Shown here one piece after another: positions 51,219 to 62,509 of a DNA stretch of 64,000 nucleotides. The notes below the pieces were generated by a model, which had not been told where the DNA came from, searched no databases, and was given only the letters and a program-made list of their open reading frames with translations. This DNA is from Fulvia fulva. Lineage: Eukaryota > Ascomycota > Dothideomycetes > Mycosphaerellales > Mycosphaerellaceae. Each line of letters starts with the position of its first letter. Position 1 is the stretch's first letter. The translations under genes and the position numbers were made by a program. The stretch lies in NCBI RefSeq assembly GCF_020509005.1, contig NC_063012.1, positions 1,984,001 through 2,048,000 on the forward strand, read 5' to 3'.

Positions 51219-53840
51219 TCATGACTTGCTTCCTAAATCCAGCCACGACATGTCGGTATTCACGGCCGGTTGTGATTGTCGTGACTGACGCGTGGAGTGC
51301 CGCCGACCGTAGGACTGTCGTTGCGATGGCTTTTGGGCGCCAGCTATTGCTTGCGCTGTTTTGGCTTGAGCGCCGTCGTCCTTGTCGTCTAGATAATCTG
51401 CACCCGGGAAGACCGTCATCGTACTATCCCGATCGTTTGAAGTTGCAGCTTCGGCTTTGGCAGCAGGCATCTTTGGAGGCTTCGCCCAGTCCATGTCTGC
51501 CGTCTGGGCATCTGGCTGAGGTGACGCCCATTGTGAAGTTGGACCTGCAGCGTGGCTCAGCTTGACCTTCGACGGCTTGAAATTCGTGCCAGAACCAGGG
51601 AAGAAGCCTGCCGACTTGCCACGAGACGGCACTCTCCTGCCAGCATCATAAATGCTGTTAGTGTAGACGCTGCTGGTCCCACGAGGCGCATCTTGGCCAC
51701 TCATCGGCGTCCAGGGCGTGTGCGACTCATTGTAGAACTCGCTCGTCGTGGTGCTATCAATCGTCGAGCGGTTGCCCCATGAGGAGCCTATACTTGTGGC
51801 TTGTGACGTCCTGGGATCGTTGGAGTCGACGATGATGCCTCGCTGACCTTCACCTTGGACGTCGAGACTGCCTCCACGTGCGAAGTCTTCCCTCGAGTCG
51901 AAGAATGCAGGTGAGCCTTGCGTCACATGTGAGAGCCGCTGGCCGTCGACGGTCTTGTTGAAGTCGATGTCAAGCGGCGGCACAAGCACAGATGATGGTA
52001 TGCGTGATACCTGTGACGGTGCACGGTCGACGGAGTACTCAGAGCCCATGCTCAGTGTACTTTGACTCGGCTTGACGTATACCGAAGGAATGTGAGAAGT
52101 CCCATTGGGTCCAGTCGGGGCGCTGGTAGCAAAGTACTTCGACCAGCCAGAACTGCGCTTTCTATGCGTCAGAGTCTCCTTGTCGAGGCTACTGCCGTGG
52201 ACAGCGCCCGGTACTGTCAGTGTCGATGAAGCCAACGTGGCGCTCTTATCGCCGATGTCCATCATCTCGTGGTTCTCGGCGTGCACAAGGTTCCCGTCCT
52301 TGTCTCTAACCAGGTGAGTTGTGCTCTCGAAGCTGCCCTTAGCTGCATGTGCTTGAAATCCGTTCGTGCCGCGCTTGTTGCCGATCTTACCGGCAATGAT
52401 GGCAAGTGAACTGTGCGATCCAGGACTGGAGTTGTAGAGGTTGCGATTCGGCGGCGCGAGTTCATCTGTAGAGAGTCCGGCCTCTTTCATGAAAGAAGCG
52501 CCTCGATCTGCGAAGCTCATTCGATCCGGATTTTGCTGGCCATCCTTCTCCTCAAGGTAGCCGCCGTTCTTCTTCTTCGCCTTCATCTTTCGCCACCTGA
52601 GGAAAAGTAGCACGATTATGAAGAGCGCAGCAATACCGCAAAGCACGCCCAGCGTGATGCCGAGCGTCCTCATCGTCTTCTCGTGAGATCCACCACCGCC
52701 CTTTGCCGCTTCAGAAGATGTCGCCGATACTGATGACTCTGCTGACGTGGGTGATGTCGATGCTGTCTTACTCGGTTGCAGTGGCTGTTGGACCTGCCTG
52801 TTGAAGAAGTCTCCGGCATCTATCCAGGAGTTCTCATTCTGGTCATACATGGCAATTGGGTCGTTGTCGTTTCCTCCTGCCATCACTATCGTGCCTTGGG
52901 CATTGCGTGAGATGGAACAGTCGGTTCGCGTGGATGTGGGCGCGTTCGTGCTGTTGTACGACGGCCAATTGTTGATGCTTAAATCTCCTTTTCGTTTCCT
53001 CGACGAGTTACTGTCACCAACAGTCGTTCCGGGAGCCGCGACCTCGCCGCCTGGTCCTAGCAGAACGACTCCTTGCGCAGTATTGGGCGACGTCTGGAAG
53101 TCGTATACCTGCAACACCTTGCTGCCATCCTCGCCGTCTATTACTACAGCTCTCGCCGCAGAGTCAAGGGGCTCGGAGAGGTTTGTCCCGAGTTGTGTCC
53201 AGCCATCGTTCGGTCCAAACAACCACACGCCAGTATTCGTTGTTTCTCCTCCGACCATCACAGCATGACTGCTATTCCAGGGTTGTAGTATGGGGTTGTT
53301 AGCGGGCGGTGCATTCGATGTGAATGATCGTATGTTGTATGGTAATGTCGTCGAAATAAGAAACGTCTGTGATGACAGAAGCGAAGGTGCATCTGGCGTT
53401 GATCCGCCATATACCAGTATCGAATCCGAGTCCTTCAAGTATGCTACGCTGTGGTTCGTCCGACTTCGCATAACATCCGCAAGCGGAGTGAGCGTTTCCC
53501 ACGCTCCACCATCGAAAGAGTACCGTTGTAGTCCCATGTAAAAGCTGTTGTCCGTCGCTCCTCCAACAACATACAGAGACGCGCCGCCGTTCGATGTTGC
53601 TTTCACGCAAGCTGGGTCCTGCACTGGTATTCCTGTGATCTCCTGCGACCATGTTGCATTCTCCTTGAGCGGTAGCGATTGGAATGCATCGGCGTTGAAG
53701 ACATATAGCGTGTCCTTTTCGATGGCGGCGCAGTGCCCCGTCAAGGACGACTCCGGCTTGGGAACTGACATGTGAACCGACGCCGAGTCGCTCGGCAGCT
53801 CAGCGCCGTGGTGGTGTGTGTTTCTGGTAACCTGCCGCAA
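51219..53840 (-). CDS. Kelch-type single-pass membrane protein, N-terminal exon uncertain
   Basis: A frame of 873 codons. The first about 380 residues contain kelch/galactose-oxidase-like beta repeats ('ASLYVVGGATDNSFYMGLQR', 'SILVYGGSTP', 'HAVMVGGETTNTGVWLFG', 'GTIVMAGGNDNDPIAMYDQN'). A Ser/Thr-rich stalk follows, then one transmembrane helix ('LGITLGVLCGIAALFIIVLL') with a basic stop-transfer ('RWRKMKAKKK') and a long disordered cytosolic tail. Related fungal proteins normally begin with a signal peptide and more repeats. Here the frame opens at a TTG just after a likely acceptor (cggcag, about 53833), and the first ATG is at about 53771. An upstream exon in 53.85-54.1 kb is likely but I could not fix it. 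The ligand is unknown. Confidence 0.8.
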   Translation of the reverse strand: MRQVTRNTHHHGAELPSDSASVHMSVPKPESSLTGHCAAIEKDTLYVFNADAFQSLPLKENATWSQEITGIPVQDPACVKATSNGGASLYVVGGATDNSFYMGLQRYSFDGGAWETLTPLADVMRSRTNHSVAYLKDSDSILVYGGSTPDAPSLLSSQTFLISTTLPYNIRSFTSNAPPANNPILQPWNSSHAVMVGGETTNTGVWLFGPNDGWTQLGTNLSEPLDSAARAVVIDGEDGSKVLQVYDFQTSPNTAQGVVLLGPGGEVAAPGTTVGDSNSSRKRKGDLSINNWPSYNSTNAPTSTRTDCSISRNAQGTIVMAGGNDNDPIAMYDQNENSWIDAGDFFNRQVQQPLQPSKTASTSPTSAESSVSATSSEAAKGGGGSHEKTMRTLGITLGVLCGIAALFIIVLLFLRWRKMKAKKKNGGYLEEKDGQQNPDRMSFADRGASFMKEAGLSTDELAPPNRNLYNSSPGSHSSLAIIAGKIGNKRGTNGFQAHAAKGSFESTTHLVRDKDGNLVHAENHEMMDIGDKSATLASSTLTVPGAVHGSSLDKETLTHRKRSSGWSKYFATSAPTGPNGTSHIPSVYVKPSQSTLSMGSEYSVDRAPSQVSRIPSSVLVPPLDIDFNKTVDGQRLSHVTQGSPAFFDSREDFARGGSLDVQGEGQRGIIVDSNDPRTSQATSIGSSWGNRSTIDSTTTSEFYNESHTPWTPMSGQDAPRGTSSVYTNSIYDAGRRVPSRGKSAGFFPGSGTNFKPSKVKLSHAAGPTSQWASPQPDAQTADMDWAKPPKMPAAKAEAATSNDRDSTMTVFPGADYLDDKDDGAQAKTAQAIAGAQKPSQRQSYGRRHSTRQSRQSQPAVNTDMSWLDLGSKS

Positions 53841-54105
53841 GCTGCGCGGATGTTGCTTGAGTCGCCAGACTCAGCTTGAAGATGAATGGCTAAGCATGTG
53901 GATGCGAGCGATAAGTAGAGGCGATCGTGTTCGTCGGGGCTGTGTACGAGTGGAAGCAGCGGCTCGTGGCTACAGGTCCGTGTCGTCGTGAGAGGCGTGC
54001 CTTCCACGTGCAAGTGTGTATGTTTATCGTCGTCGGGTAGGTGAGGCCAAGCACTCCTTCTCTTCGTAAAGACCCAGACAATGACAGACTCGCAAGTAAA
54101 TGGCC

Positions 54106-54144
54106 TTCCAGCTCCAGCTTCCAGCTCCAGCTTCCAGCTCCAGG
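54106..54144 (+). repeat. Short tandem repeat, 13 bp x 3
   Basis: Three consecutive copies of ttccagctccagc (the last ends in g). Non-coding. Confidence 0.9.
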
Positions 54145-55736
54145 GGAGAAGACTGCGACGTCGGTGCTAACTAAGGTCTAAGGCAGTCGAAGGCTGATGG
54201 AATCAATATTGGGAGTTGCGTCAAGCAGCGAGTAAGCGAATGTGGTTCCGGTTGGCTGGTACGGATGTAGCGAACGTGATGGCGACCGCTGTAACAGACA
54301 GTGGTCGAGTGTGTCTTCAGGGCAGCGAGGGTGTCGAGATGTGTGGCGGTTGGCGTATCAAGGGCAAGCAGGGTGTGAAACAACGCGTCTGAGTCGGGGA
54401 GTTCGTCGGGATGGTGCAGTCCAGTGCTGTGCGGCATCCAGTATTCGGTAGAGCCTAGCGAGTGAGTGCCGTGCAGCGAAAGAAGGACGACGATGACATT
54501 CCACCACTCGGGCTCTGCGCAGCACCACGACGTCGGTCAGTGTGCGTGTGCCTCAGCAGCAAGGCGTTCGTGTCGGAAGACCAAGAGACTGTAGCGCAGT
54601 AGGGAGAGAGCCGCTGCGCATGCACGACGAGTACGACAAGCAGCAACGGGTCTCAACTTTCAAGCCAACGCCCCAACCGTCCGCCGTAACTTGTAAGGAG
54701 GTCTGCGTCCGCATTGGCCGCCATGTGAACACTGTTGGCCGCCGGTCGCTGTTAAAGGGGAGATCGCCTTCTACCGCCTCCTACCTACATCTGGTGCAGA
54801 TCGCACACACCAAAATGCTTCCATCGCCAGCCAGCATCTTGTATTATCATTCCATGTTCACAGACACGCGGTAAACATCGATCAACGTCTAGCCACAGCA
54901 CTCACCATCGTGTTCGACGAGGACGAAAATTCTCCAGCGTTGCATCTTACGAGCTGCGCGACATCCTCCCGTTTCTATCTTGAGAAATACATAATAAGCC
55001 ACTCGGCCACGACCGCGCTGCCGACAGTCCCACGTCGAGGACAACATGACCAACGCCCTGACGAGGAGTTCATCAGGCACAAAACAATCCGTCTTATCCT
55101 AGTCAAGCGGCTTTGTGAAACGCTGGCCTGCACGAAGTTAGGAACGCCTTCGAACTTACAGTACTCTTGCCTCCCGCAAACTCTATTGCACTGATGCACA
55201 CGCTGGACTGCCATATCGAGATCTCAATTTCAATTTGCAAAGGTTCGTGAAGCAGTCGCGTCGTGGACGTGGACGCGATCGTGATTGATGCTACTTTTTT
55301 CTTGTATCGATGGCGGTAGTCAACAACGAGCTGTAGTCACTCTCGTCAGGACGAAAATGCAGGTACCGCCAGCTTGCAGCACTGGCGCTCGTGGCCGTAG
55401 CGAGCGTCTGCAGCACGTCTGCTTCGCCGAGCAGATTGTCCAGTAAGCGCTCGATGCGGACTATTTCTCTATCACACAACGTCAGGTACTGCTGCCACAT
55501 GTTCTTGGCCACACAGACTGCGCCGTGATCCACCGACCTGGATCGGGTTTCCGTCTTTGCCAGTGGCTTCGTCGTGCTTCGCGCCGTGAGGAGCACTGCG
55601 CTTCGAACGATATATTGACCGCCTTCGTGCCCACTGCCTGGAAGCACATTCGACCCACAGCAGTTTGTGATGAAGCATGCCTTCGTAGGGATGTCGTTGC
55701 GTAGAAGCGCCTAGTATGGGGTGGACTGCAGCATCG
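54145..55736. other. Intergenic DNA with one weak ORF candidate
   Basis: No gene with known motifs. A minus-strand ATG ORF at 55647-55291 (118 codons, helical 'REIVRIERLLDNLLGEADVL') could be a small gene, but has no support beyond openness. The remainder shows nothing. Confidence 0.4.
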
Positions 55737-57033
55737 TTATGTCGATGGCATGGAGTTGGTCACCTCCACAAAGGCATCCCACTGTCGAAGCGCCTCGCCG
55801 CTCTTTATGCACCACTTTGCTCGACGTAGACCCTCTTTCCAGCGGAGACCTCCTGGTCCTCGTTCCTTGATGACCTTACCATCATCACCATGACCCATGT
55901 CGCTTTCGTCTGCCTCGCACATGCCGCTCGTCGTGATCAGAGCAGCAGTGTTCAGGAGTACGAAATGTAGCACGGGGTCGTCGTCTGGTCGCTCATTGCG
56001 CAGAATTTGCATCAGGATCTCTGCATTCTCCGCTGGTCCTTTGCCGCCGTGGACGGTCTCCAGTGGATGTCGAGGCAGGCCAAAGTCTTCTGGTGTTAGG
56101 GTGAACTTGGTGATTTCGACTGGCTTTGCACCCTCGCCATGACTGGCATGGGTCTCGTGGATGTACCAACAGTGAGTCAGCCCTGCACAGGATATCTCAT
56201 CGAGGTTCTCATCGCCACACACTACCAGCGCTTTCCGTGAACCACTCAGGCGAAGTGAGTCTGCAAAATTCTGACCGACGTCCTTTCGGGCGACACCAAG
56301 AATCCGACACTCCACGAGACCAGCATCATGCACAGGGTTCGCAAGAGGCCCTAGCAAGTTGAAGATGGTTCTCACAGGGACCTCTCGTCGAATAGCGGCT
56401 CCGTAATTCATGCCTGGGTGCCACTCACGAGCGTAGAGGAAGCCATAGTTAGTCTTCTCGTAGATTTGGGGAAGATTGGCTGCCGTCGTTGCTGCGATGA
56501 TGGGTGGCTTGGGAGCATGTTGCAAGAGGTCTGCTGAACCCGAAAGAGATGTCGAGGAGTTGTTGCCATGTTTAGCCATCATCAACAGAGCTGATGCTAT
56601 AATCGAGGAAGTTGTCGAAACGTTGTAGGTGTTGTGTCCATCGCCGCCAGTTCCCACAATATCACACTGCAAGTACGGTCAGTGATTGAGGCTTGAGCTT
56701 CGTCGGAACACATACCAGGTTCCCGCCATAGGCACCTTCTGGCTTCCTGTTCTTCTTCACAACGGCCTCCAATGCTTCCTTGTCAACTTGTGCTGCTGCT
56801 CCCCGCATTGCTGAAGCACATTCTGCCAGAACATCCGCTTGGTGGTCCAAATTGGTCGTGTGCAATGCCCATAGCAAAACACCAAACTGCACTGGAGATA
56901 GACTGTTCGTGAAAATGAGAGCGACAGCGGCGGCAATGTCTTCAGAGCTCACTTGTCTTGCTGATTCCAGAGTTGCCAGTCGTTTGAGGAGATTCGTTAT
57001 GGAGACATATCCAGTATTATCATGGCGTGGCAT
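55737..57033 (-). CDS. TRP4: Anthranilate phosphoribosyltransferase
   Basis: Transfers phosphoribose from PRPP to anthranilate in tryptophan synthesis. Exons 57033-56716 and 56666-55737 join across a 49-nt intron, giving about 415 residues, somewhat longer than bacterial TrpD. The N-terminal helical domain ends near 'KPEGAYGGNL'. The splice joins it to the PRPP-binding 'CDIVGTGGDGHNTYNVSTTS'. Then come 'KHGNNSSTSLSGSADLL' (KHGN..SS..GSAD anthranilate/PRPP motif), 'HPGMNYGAAIRREV', 'RTIFNLLGPLANPV' and 'GDENLDEIS'. The ATG at 57033 is used; the frame further up has only a TTG. It is divergent from MRPL11. Confidence 0.95.
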
Positions 57034-57349
57034 TGTAAACCAGAGCAAGGCTCAACGCAAGTGTAAGGTGATCTAGAGTGACTGCAGAGTGTATCGCATT
57101 GATATTTGACAGTGTACTTCCAAGTGTGATGTGACTGGCAGACCGCGGCAGCCCGCTGGCGAACCCGAACCTGGAAGTCAGCAAGCGTTTTGACTTTCTG
57201 AAAGTCCGCCGCTCACGACAACCTTGATGCTGGACATTGCCTTCTAATAACACACAATCTGCACCCAACGTCGCATCGCAGACACTGTGTACAGCAGTTA
57301 AAGCTGCGAGATTGCGGGTACCGATATACCTCCTCCTTGATAACACACA
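57034..57349. promoter_or_regulatory. Shared divergent promoter, TRP4 and MRPL11
   Basis: 316 bp between the divergent start codons. A TGACTTTC-containing stretch (57191-57198) might belong to a Gcn4/CPC1-type site (TGACTC core), but the match is poor. No TATA box evident. Confidence 0.4.
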
Positions 57350-58393
57350 ATGCCTCCACGCATACGAGCGCGACTGCAGGCAAACCAGCTTCGTCCGGCA
57401 GCACCACGAACACACTACGTTTGCTGGCAATGCAGACATGCGTCAGTCGCGACTGCAACGACGCCGGCACCATCAATAGACCAGACTCTACAAGCAGCGC
57501 CTCCGATTGCGCGATATCCTCCGACACAACCGCCATCATACAAACCTCCTGAGTTCCGCAAGTCACAACTCCATCGGCAGTACCAATCAGTACTACGATC
57601 ATCACCCTTGATGCTCATATTCCAACACAACAACCTGAAATCAACAGAATGGGCAGGCATTCGCCGAGAGTTAGCAACGGCGATGGGCAAGGTGGACGAA
57701 GAGCTGGCGAAGAATGGCAACGCGGAGTACATAGGTCGCGACACGAGAATTGCGGTCGTGCAGACTGGCATCTTCGCATCAGCACTAAAAGTCGTGGAGT
57801 TCTGGGATCCCAACTTCGAGCCTGAGCCGCCGGGCACCGAGCCTACAGATGCTCTGACAGCTACCTCGGCGAACTTGCAAAAAATGAAGCCAGAAAGACT
57901 CCTTAGACATGGCTTGTCGAAGGCGGCACACACAGCAGTCAAGAAGAGAAAGCACGCCAGGCACGGTCTTGAGCCGCTGCTGTCAGGACCACTTGCAGTC
58001 CTGACTTTGCCATCAGTATCACCACAGCATCTCAAGGCTGCGCTCTCAATCCTCTCGCCATCCAAAGAGTTCCCAGCGCCGAAGAGGAAAGCAAATCCCA
58101 GCTATCACGAACCTGCTGTACAGAATGGGCTGCTAAAGCTAATGCTATTGGGAGCACGTGTGGAGGGCAAGGCATTTGATGCAGATGGCGCGAAGTGGGT
58201 CGGAAGCATTGCGGGTGGGCTGGAAGGCCTTCGTGGACAGTTGGTGGCGATGTTGTCGGGTGTTGGGGCAGGCATCACAACGACGCTTGAAGCGGCTTCG
58301 AAGAGCTTGTACTTGACGATTGAAGGCCGGAGGACGATGCTCGAAGAAGAGGAGAAGCCTAAGGAGGAGAAGCCCAAAGACGAGAGCAGCTAA
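57350..58393 (+). CDS. MRPL11: Mitochondrial ribosomal protein L10 family (uL10m, MRPL11)
   Basis: A single-exon protein of 347 residues. The Arg-rich start 'MPPRIRARLQANQLRP' followed by 'CWQCRHASVATATT' is a mitochondrial presequence. The body matches fungal uL10m proteins: 'RSSPLMLIFQHNNLKSTEWA', 'IRRELATAMGKVDEEL', 'RIAVVQTGIFASALKV', 'LLSGPLAVLTLPSVSPQHLK' and a C-terminal Gly/Leu helix region ending in a Lys/Glu tail. It forms part of the stalk base of the mitochondrial large subunit. Confidence 0.85.
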   Translation: MPPRIRARLQANQLRPAAPRTHYVCWQCRHASVATATTPAPSIDQTLQAAPPIARYPPTQPPSYKPPEFRKSQLHRQYQSVLRSSPLMLIFQHNNLKSTEWAGIRRELATAMGKVDEELAKNGNAEYIGRDTRIAVVQTGIFASALKVVEFWDPNFEPEPPGTEPTDALTATSANLQKMKPERLLRHGLSKAAHTAVKKRKHARHGLEPLLSGPLAVLTLPSVSPQHLKAALSILSPSKEFPAPKRKANPSYHEPAVQNGLLKLMLLGARVEGKAFDADGAKWVGSIAGGLEGLRGQLVAMLSGVGAGITTTLEAASKSLYLTIEGRRTMLEEEEKPKEEKPKDESS

Positions 58394-58439
58394 GTGCTGC
58401 AACTCAGCTTGTAACATAAATGTACAGAAAGCAGAAAGG

Positions 58440-60192
58440 ATGGGTACACGACGATCGAGATCGACTTCACCTCAGGCCCGGTATGTGGGTCAAGGCGGCC
58501 TGAACTCGAGCTCACAGACGCCTGGCCACCAAACTAACCACATGCACATTGCTGACACCAGCCAAAAGGCATCAAGTCCCTTTGAGAAACGCTTTAGTAA
58601 CGAGTCAATCTCACAGACAGCAGCAGCCACGCTTTCATGTTCAAGTCCTGTAGTCAAAGCTAGTCACTGCGTTTGCTGGACAGGGGTGTTTCGCTCATCC
58701 TTGCAGAGTTCCCTCGCTGTCAGCGGTCGAAGTGAAGGCAAGAAAGTGATGGGACATTTCTGTTTTCCAAACAAGGTCGCGAGCTCCTGCTCTGTGCAAT
58801 CGGCACCATCTGCAAAGGCACCACACGTTGCAGTGGCGGACCGCCCAAATCAACGACAATGGCGGCAGCGATGGCGTTCGAGTGAATACTCCCCTCACTT
58901 TCTGACAGCACATACACATGCTGAGATTCATAGTCCCACCGCCCTCATCCTAGAGATCTATCCCGACAACAACATCACTGGTCCTTCAGTCCAGGCACAC
59001 CAAGGTGTCCTAGTAGCCTCATGTGAGTACCTCATCAACGGTATGGCGGCGGCGATGGCAGAAGCAGCAGGTGTGCAGCAAGTAGTAAGGCAGCCGCCCT
59101 TCATGGTTGCGGAGGTGCCTTACGATGTCATGACGGTGTTCCTCAAGTGGCTCTATGCCGCTCACTTCGGCTCGAACAATCATCAATTTCAGTTCCAGAC
59201 CATGGCAGATATCTTGAGCGTGTGGCGCTGGACGAAGCACCCTCTCTACAACACGGGCTTCCGCGACAGCTTGGTCATCGAGATGGTGAAGCTTGTCCAG
59301 ACTATCACCAACGTGCGTCCCAATATGGCCGCTCACGAACTCGTCCACGTCATCGCCAACACCAACAGCGATATCGATGGTGGCATGGCTCACTTCTTCG
59401 CCGATTACATCCTTCACTCGGAACTCGACGACGCAGGCCTCAACCAGGCCTCGAATATCCTGGCGAGCGGCAGTCCTCACACGACTCTTTGCCATGCATT
59501 CATGCATGCTGTACTTACAGGCAAGAAAGCCACACGCTCAGGGCGGCCACAGAAACAGCTACCACAGGTATGTGTCACAGATCCGTGCAAGTATCATGAG
59601 CACCCAGTTCGGCAGCCATGCAGCTCCAGCTTGACCTCACCATCGCAGGACTGCGATGAGCCCATGCCACCAGCGCGGGAACAGATGGACGTCGAGCCGG
59701 AGCCTGTTCGCAAAGAGCCAACGCCCGGTGCACATGCGGCGCCGCTGATCGAGAAAATGAAGAACAAGAAACAGTGGAAGTACAATGACGCGGAGATCCT
59801 CAAGTACATTAAGTCACCCAAGGAGGACTTCACCAAGATGCACGGCCATGGACGTACTATGATGCGGGACAAGATCCGACATCGCATGCGTGAGTTCAAT
59901 ACAGAAGACACGTCAAAGCGCAAGATGGCTGATGCAATTGTAGTCAGGACCAAGGGTCTCGTGGATGGCAAGGGCAGAATCATCAAGCATGGAGGAGATG
60001 GCCAGAACCGTCACATCGACTCTCAGCCAGGGGAAGTCAATGCTGATTCGGATAACGAGTCCATCGCCGTCGCTGGTGTACCACGTCAAGGTGTTGCTAC
60101 ACGCAGCAGTAAGTCCCGACGTGCGCTGGATTGAGGCGTAAAATGCTAACGATCATCTAGCTCGCTCTTCCCTTCGCAGCCGGTATGGGTAA
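58440..60192 (+). CDS. BTB/POZ-like fungal protein
   Basis: The frame is open from within MRPL11. The first ATG after that gene is at 58440, and 58543 is an alternative. The N-terminal 150 residues are Ser-rich and basic. A BTB/POZ-like fold follows ('ALILEIYPDNN', 'VQAHQGVLVASCEYLINGMA', 'VPYDVMTVFLKWLYAAHFG') and then helical repeats. The C-terminal half is disordered with a conserved-looking block 'MKNKKQWKYNDAEILKYIKS'. A strong donor at 60109 (GTAAGT), a GCTAAC branch site and CTAG at 60160 suggest a last 52-nt intron and a stop at 60190-60192; unspliced, the stop is at 60134. Partner and role unknown. Confidence 0.7.
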
Positions 60193-60513
60193 GATAAGCG
60201 CTCCAAACGCTGTCAACTCGCCGGATCAATGCCAGCACTTCGACAACGCGAGATGTAAGGGCTTTTGCAAGAGAACAAAAATGTCTAGCGGATGCCGCTC
60301 GCATGTGAAGTGTGTCTATAGATAGCGCACGGAACGTTGAACGTTCCGCTCGCCAACGAAGCATCCCTTGGCAGGACGCTAAGGAAGCTCGGCTTGCTTT
60401 GTTCCATACCTCGTGACAAGAACCCATACAAACCCTTCCCTCTCTCCCAAACATGCAACAAATGTCCCATTAAACGCGCCTTCCACTCGCTCAGGCGCAG
60501 CGTACACACGGTC

Positions 60514-62142
60514 ATGGCTTCGCTGTTCCCTCCTGATATCAGCAACCCGTTCGAAGACCCGGCTGGTTCCGAGGCATCGCTCGACGCTGCAGCTGTGCTG
60601 ACAGTCGATCGAAATGCAACTCTGACGCTCGGGACGGACGCACTGATTGTACTGGACGAAGGGCTCAGACACAGGAGAGCTGCGTCGAATTGTTGTGGAC
60701 TGCTACCGCAGCTTGCGAAGACGACGAGGGCGATTCCGTTCCATAGTGTGCTGTGGGCGGAGTTTCGCAATTTTGATATTACGATACATTATGCGCAACC
60801 TGTAGGAAGGAAGGGAAATGGATGTAGGGTTGGATTCGTGAATTATCAGGTCACGGACAAGAGCTTGCACGGACATGCGAAAGCGTGGGTGGAGAAGTTG
60901 ATGGAGAGGACGTATCCGCCTAGCACGAGGAGGAAGCTGAGGGTAAAGGTCCTCGTGAACCCATTTGGTGGACAAGGATATGCGCAGAAAATGTGGACTC
61001 GGGAGATTGAGCCCATACTGGCTGCGGCGCGTTGCGCGCTGGATATCGAGAGGACGATGTACAGAGGGCATGCTGTGGAGGTTGCAGAGAAGCTGGATAT
61101 TGAGGCGTTTGATGTGATTGCTTGCGCTTCTGGGGACGGACTACCGCATGAGGTGTTCAATGGACTGGCGAGGCGCAGGGACGCGAAGAGGGCATTGAGG
61201 AAGATTGCGGTCTGCCAGATGCCTTGTGGAAGTGGGAATGCCATGAGTCTCAATATGTTGGGGACAGACTCCCCATCGCTTGCCGCGGTGGGACTGGTCA
61301 AGGGAGTCAGGACACCACTGGATCTGGTCGCTATCACGCAAGGGAACAATACACTGTACAGCTTTCTATCCCAGGCTGTGGGCATCATCGCGGAAACAGA
61401 CCTCGGAACAGAGTCACTGCGCTGGATGGGCTCTCTACGCTTCACCTGGGGCTTCATCGTCCGTCTCCTCGGCAAGACCATCTACCCAGCCGAAGTTTCA
61501 GTCGTAGTTGAGACCGACGACAAGCGCCAAATCCGCGAGAACTATCGTCGCGCGCGAGAAGAATACGAAACCGCCAAATCAAAACAGCTCCATCCCTCGA
61601 CCCACGACGACGACTCCCACCTCGACCCGGAAGATGTAACCCTTCCCGCGCTCAAATACGGCACCATCACTGATCCCCTCCACCAAGACTTCACAACCCA
61701 AGACATCCCCAACCTCGGCAACTTCTACACCGGCAACATGTGCTACATGTCGCCCTCCACTCCCTTCTTCTCCGCCGCGCTCCCCTCTGACGGCCTAATG
61801 GACATGGTCACCATCCCCGGCGACATCGCCCGCACCACCGCGCTACGAATCCTCACCACCATCGAAAACGGCACGCTCTTAAACTTCCCCGAAGTCACGT
61901 ACAGAAAAGTTTTGGCATATCGCATCACGCCGCGGCACAGGCCGGACATTGTGAAAGGAAGGTTTAGGGCGAGGGTGGGCAGGTGGTTGGGGGGTGCGAA
62001 GAAGGGACAGGAGGGACTTGTGGCGATTGATGGGGAGAGTGTGCCGTTTGAGCCGTTTCAGGCGGAGGTTGTGCCGGGGTTGGGGGTGACATTGAGTAAG
62101 AGTGGGGGAGTCTATGAGTATGAGGGACCTGAGGGGCCTTGA
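60514..62142 (+). CDS. LCB4: Sphingoid long-chain base kinase (LCB4/LCB5 family)
   Basis: Phosphorylates sphingosine-type bases to their 1-phosphates with ATP. A single-exon protein of 542 residues from the ATG at 60514. The diacylglycerol-kinase catalytic domain shows 'VKVLVNPFGGQGYAQKMW', 'VIACASGDGLPHEVFNGL' (the GDG nucleotide loop with the following H-E) and 'VCQMPCGSGNAMSLNM'. The lipid-binding half has 'TPLDLVAIT', 'YSFLSQAVGIIAETDLGTE', 'SDGLMDMV' and the C-terminal 'VAIDGESVPFEPFQAEVVPG'. The N-terminal about 170 residues match the fungal extension. The frame is open 177 nt upstream of the ATG without a better start. Confidence 0.93.
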   Translation: MASLFPPDISNPFEDPAGSEASLDAAAVLTVDRNATLTLGTDALIVLDEGLRHRRAASNCCGLLPQLAKTTRAIPFHSVLWAEFRNFDITIHYAQPVGRKGNGCRVGFVNYQVTDKSLHGHAKAWVEKLMERTYPPSTRRKLRVKVLVNPFGGQGYAQKMWTREIEPILAAARCALDIERTMYRGHAVEVAEKLDIEAFDVIACASGDGLPHEVFNGLARRRDAKRALRKIAVCQMPCGSGNAMSLNMLGTDSPSLAAVGLVKGVRTPLDLVAITQGNNTLYSFLSQAVGIIAETDLGTESLRWMGSLRFTWGFIVRLLGKTIYPAEVSVVVETDDKRQIRENYRRAREEYETAKSKQLHPSTHDDDSHLDPEDVTLPALKYGTITDPLHQDFTTQDIPNLGNFYTGNMCYMSPSTPFFSAALPSDGLMDMVTIPGDIARTTALRILTTIENGTLLNFPEVTYRKVLAYRITPRHRPDIVKGRFRARVGRWLGGAKKGQEGLVAIDGESVPFEPFQAEVVPGLGVTLSKSGGVYEYEGPEGP

Positions 62143-62509
62143 GGGTGCATGGGATGGGATGGGATGGCGTTTTTGAGGGTGAATGGTTTATAGGGAAGAT
62201 ACCCCAATCTTGTGGCGTGTGAAATTGACTATATTGGTCTGTTGTATGAAGTAGTAAAGGCTACATCTCTTCATGCCTTATTCAAAGTGGTTCTGGTGGT
62301 CCTAGATATCATGGACCTTGGTACTAGAGTAGAGGGTCTGTCACTCTTCCTTTGATGCCACTCTCTGTTCTGTAAGTACGTTGCTCCTATCCTACACAGC
62401 AGCACTGTTCTCAATCATTTAACCCACGATATAACCCATACACCGCCTCCACTAATGCTCCGAAGACAATGCTGACCGGCATATTGAACTCTTTGCCAAA
62501 GTGGCCCTC

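Noticed and set aside
55291..55647. Minus-strand ORF of 118 codons as a firm gene
   Set aside because: It has an ATG and a helical stretch but no motif, no splice context and no neighbour logic; left as a weak candidate in the intergenic entry.
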